Of a stretch of 64,000 nt of DNA, positions 63,112 through 64,000 are shown piece after piece. Numbering within the stretch: the first letter of the stretch is position 1; each line of letters starts with the position of its first letter. A program made the translations under genes and the position numbers. The stretch comes from Nostoc sp. NIES-4103 (GTDB lineage: Bacteria; Cyanobacteriota; Cyanobacteriia; Cyanobacteriales; Nostocaceae), in assembly GCF_002368335.1 (NCBI RefSeq), contig NZ_AP018288.1, positions 7,373,752 through 7,437,751 of the forward strand, given 5' to 3'. A model generated the notes under the pieces. That model made no database searches, was not told where the DNA came from, and worked only from the letters and a program-made list of their open reading frames with translations.

Positions 63112-64000
63112 TCATAGAGTGAGCAAAGCTGGTTGTTTGACGGGTTGTTCTAATAGCTTTGTGTAAAGTTCACCAAGTTGAGTTGCTACCCCATCCCAAC
63201 TAAACTTGGTTTCTACGCGCTTTCTACCAGCTTGACCCAATTCATCGCGCCATTGTGGATTCTCCAGAATTCGGTCGATCGCAGTTGCAAAAGCAGCTAC
63301 ATCTTCGGGTGGCGCTAACAAACCTGTTACTTCAGGAACTACTGTAAACTGAAGTCCACCGACATTACTGGCTACTACTGGTGTGCCACTAGCCATCGCT
63401 TCAATGGCCACAAGACCAAAGGGTTCGTAGTGACTGGGTACAACGCAAACATCGGCTGCTGCGTAGTAAGTTGGCAAAATTTCGTGACTCAGACGACCGG
63501 GGAGGGTGGTAAGGTTATCCATCCCTAATTCCTGAATAATTCTCTCAATACGATCGCGCTCAATGCCATCGCTATTACCCGGTGTGCTACCACCACCTAT
63601 AATTAGCTGGAGATTGTGAGAACCTCGTAATTTAGATTCATTGACAGCACGCACTAAAGTTTCTATTCCTTTACGTGGGTCAAAGCGTCCCACATACAAT
63701 ATAACTTTCGCTTCTTGTTCTATTCCCAATTCAAATCTGGCTGCTTCTCGGTTAATCGAACCAAAGCACCTAATATTCGTACCGCAGGGAATAATCTCGA
63801 TATTGCCTTTGGCGGAAACGAGCGATCGCATGTGTTGCTTTTCTTGCGGACTCGTTGCCACAATTGTTTCTGCTGTTTCTAAGACCTCTGTTTCCACTGC
63901 TAATCGCTGACTGGCGATTAGAGGGATATTTTTGATGGTGTTATATTTGACTGCTCCTAATGAGTGGTATGTGTGAACTTGCTTACTCCCTTGAATTTTC
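63112..64000 (-). CDS. GT4 glycosyltransferase, sucrose-phosphate-synthase-like (5' end outside window)
   Basis: The frame is open to the right edge. It reads KIQGSKQVHTYHSLGAVKYNTIKN before VETEVLETAE, so the start is beyond 64000. The C-terminal Rossmann half shows VGRFDPRKGIETLVRAV, GGGSTPGNSDGIERDRI and the donor-binding EPFGLVAIEAMASGTPVVAS, typical of GT4 retaining enzymes. HTYHSLGAVKY and the overall pattern recall cyanobacterial sucrose-phosphate synthases, but related GT4 enzymes share it. At least 296 residues are seen. Confidence 0.8.
   Translation of the reverse strand, partial: KIQGSKQVHTYHSLGAVKYNTIKNIPLIASQRLAVETEVLETAETIVATSPQEKQHMRSLVSAKGNIEIIPCGTNIRCFGSINREAARFELGIEQEAKVILYVGRFDPRKGIETLVRAVNESKLRGSHNLQLIIGGGSTPGNSDGIERDRIERIIQELGMDNLTTLPGRLSHEILPTYYAAADVCVVPSHYEPFGLVAIEAMASGTPVVASNVGGLQFTVVPEVTGLLAPPEDVAAFATAIDRILENPQWRDELGQAGRKRVETKFSWDGVATQLGELYTKLLEQPVKQPALLTL

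Overview
The window comes from a filamentous, probably heterocyst-forming cyanobacterium of the Nostocales (Nostoc, Anabaena or Calothrix type). The evidence is a psbA gene for photosystem II D1, psb27, a DnaE C-terminal half carrying a split-intein C fragment, several cyanobacteria-only protein families, many GCGATCGC (HIP1) sites, and heptanucleotide tandem repeats between most genes. The DNA is AT-rich and gene spacing is loose.

Layout. 0-6 kb: the end of an S-formylglutathione hydrolase, a PEP-CTERM surface protein, a 1.8 kb repeat graveyard holding a decayed duplication of that protein's 5' end, then small stress or unknown proteins (a lipoprotein, CsbD-like, a repeat protein). 6-11 kb: uvrB, then a toxin-antitoxin island with a Uma2-like remnant, a gene broken by a UGA codon, an intact VapBC-like pair and BrnT/BrnA remnants. 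11-16 kb: RodZ-like protein, gatA, and the split dnaE C-half. 16-19 kb: a CRISPR array of 27 repeats with no cas genes, followed by a PD-(D/E)XK-like gene. 19.5-26 kb: psbA, and an MBOAT acyltransferase paired with a 1008-residue DUF1574/SGNH protein that carries four copies of an N-terminal module. 26-33 kb: ppc, whose frame is broken inside a C-rich microsatellite, then cyanobacterial hypothetical genes. 33-46 kb: a membrane glycan cluster with four GT39-type transferases, a GT87-like transferase, a DPM1-like/GtrA fusion, an acyltransferase and a dimethylformamidase-like protein. 46-52 kb: cofH, psb27, a GH10-like protein, a nuclease-like protein, an integrase pseudogene and tRNA-Phe. 52-58 kb: a zinc/manganese-type ABC importer (permease, ATPase, binding protein) divergent from an SLH/OprB porin, with a Fur-family-like box between them. 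58-64 kb: two PEP-CTERM proteins, an NFACT/RqcH protein, a composite repeat, and the end of a GT4 glycosyltransferase.

How the parts fit. The porin and the ABC importer look like one metal-uptake unit across both membranes. The MBOAT and DUF1574 pair resembles the AlgI/AlgJ logic of polysaccharide O-acetylation. The glycan cluster probably builds a surface lipid or polysaccharide. The CRISPR array is probably read on the minus strand from a leader near 18.1-18.3 kb and must use Cas proteins encoded elsewhere.

The most notable signals are the ppc frameshift in a microsatellite that also sits in-frame in a glycosyltransferase, a family of about 145-bp MITEs with matching target duplications, a CRISPR array with a detached repeat fragment beyond a small gene, the four-module DUF1574 protein, and two genes with in-frame stops. 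No database search or folding program was run. Family names rest on recognised motifs.
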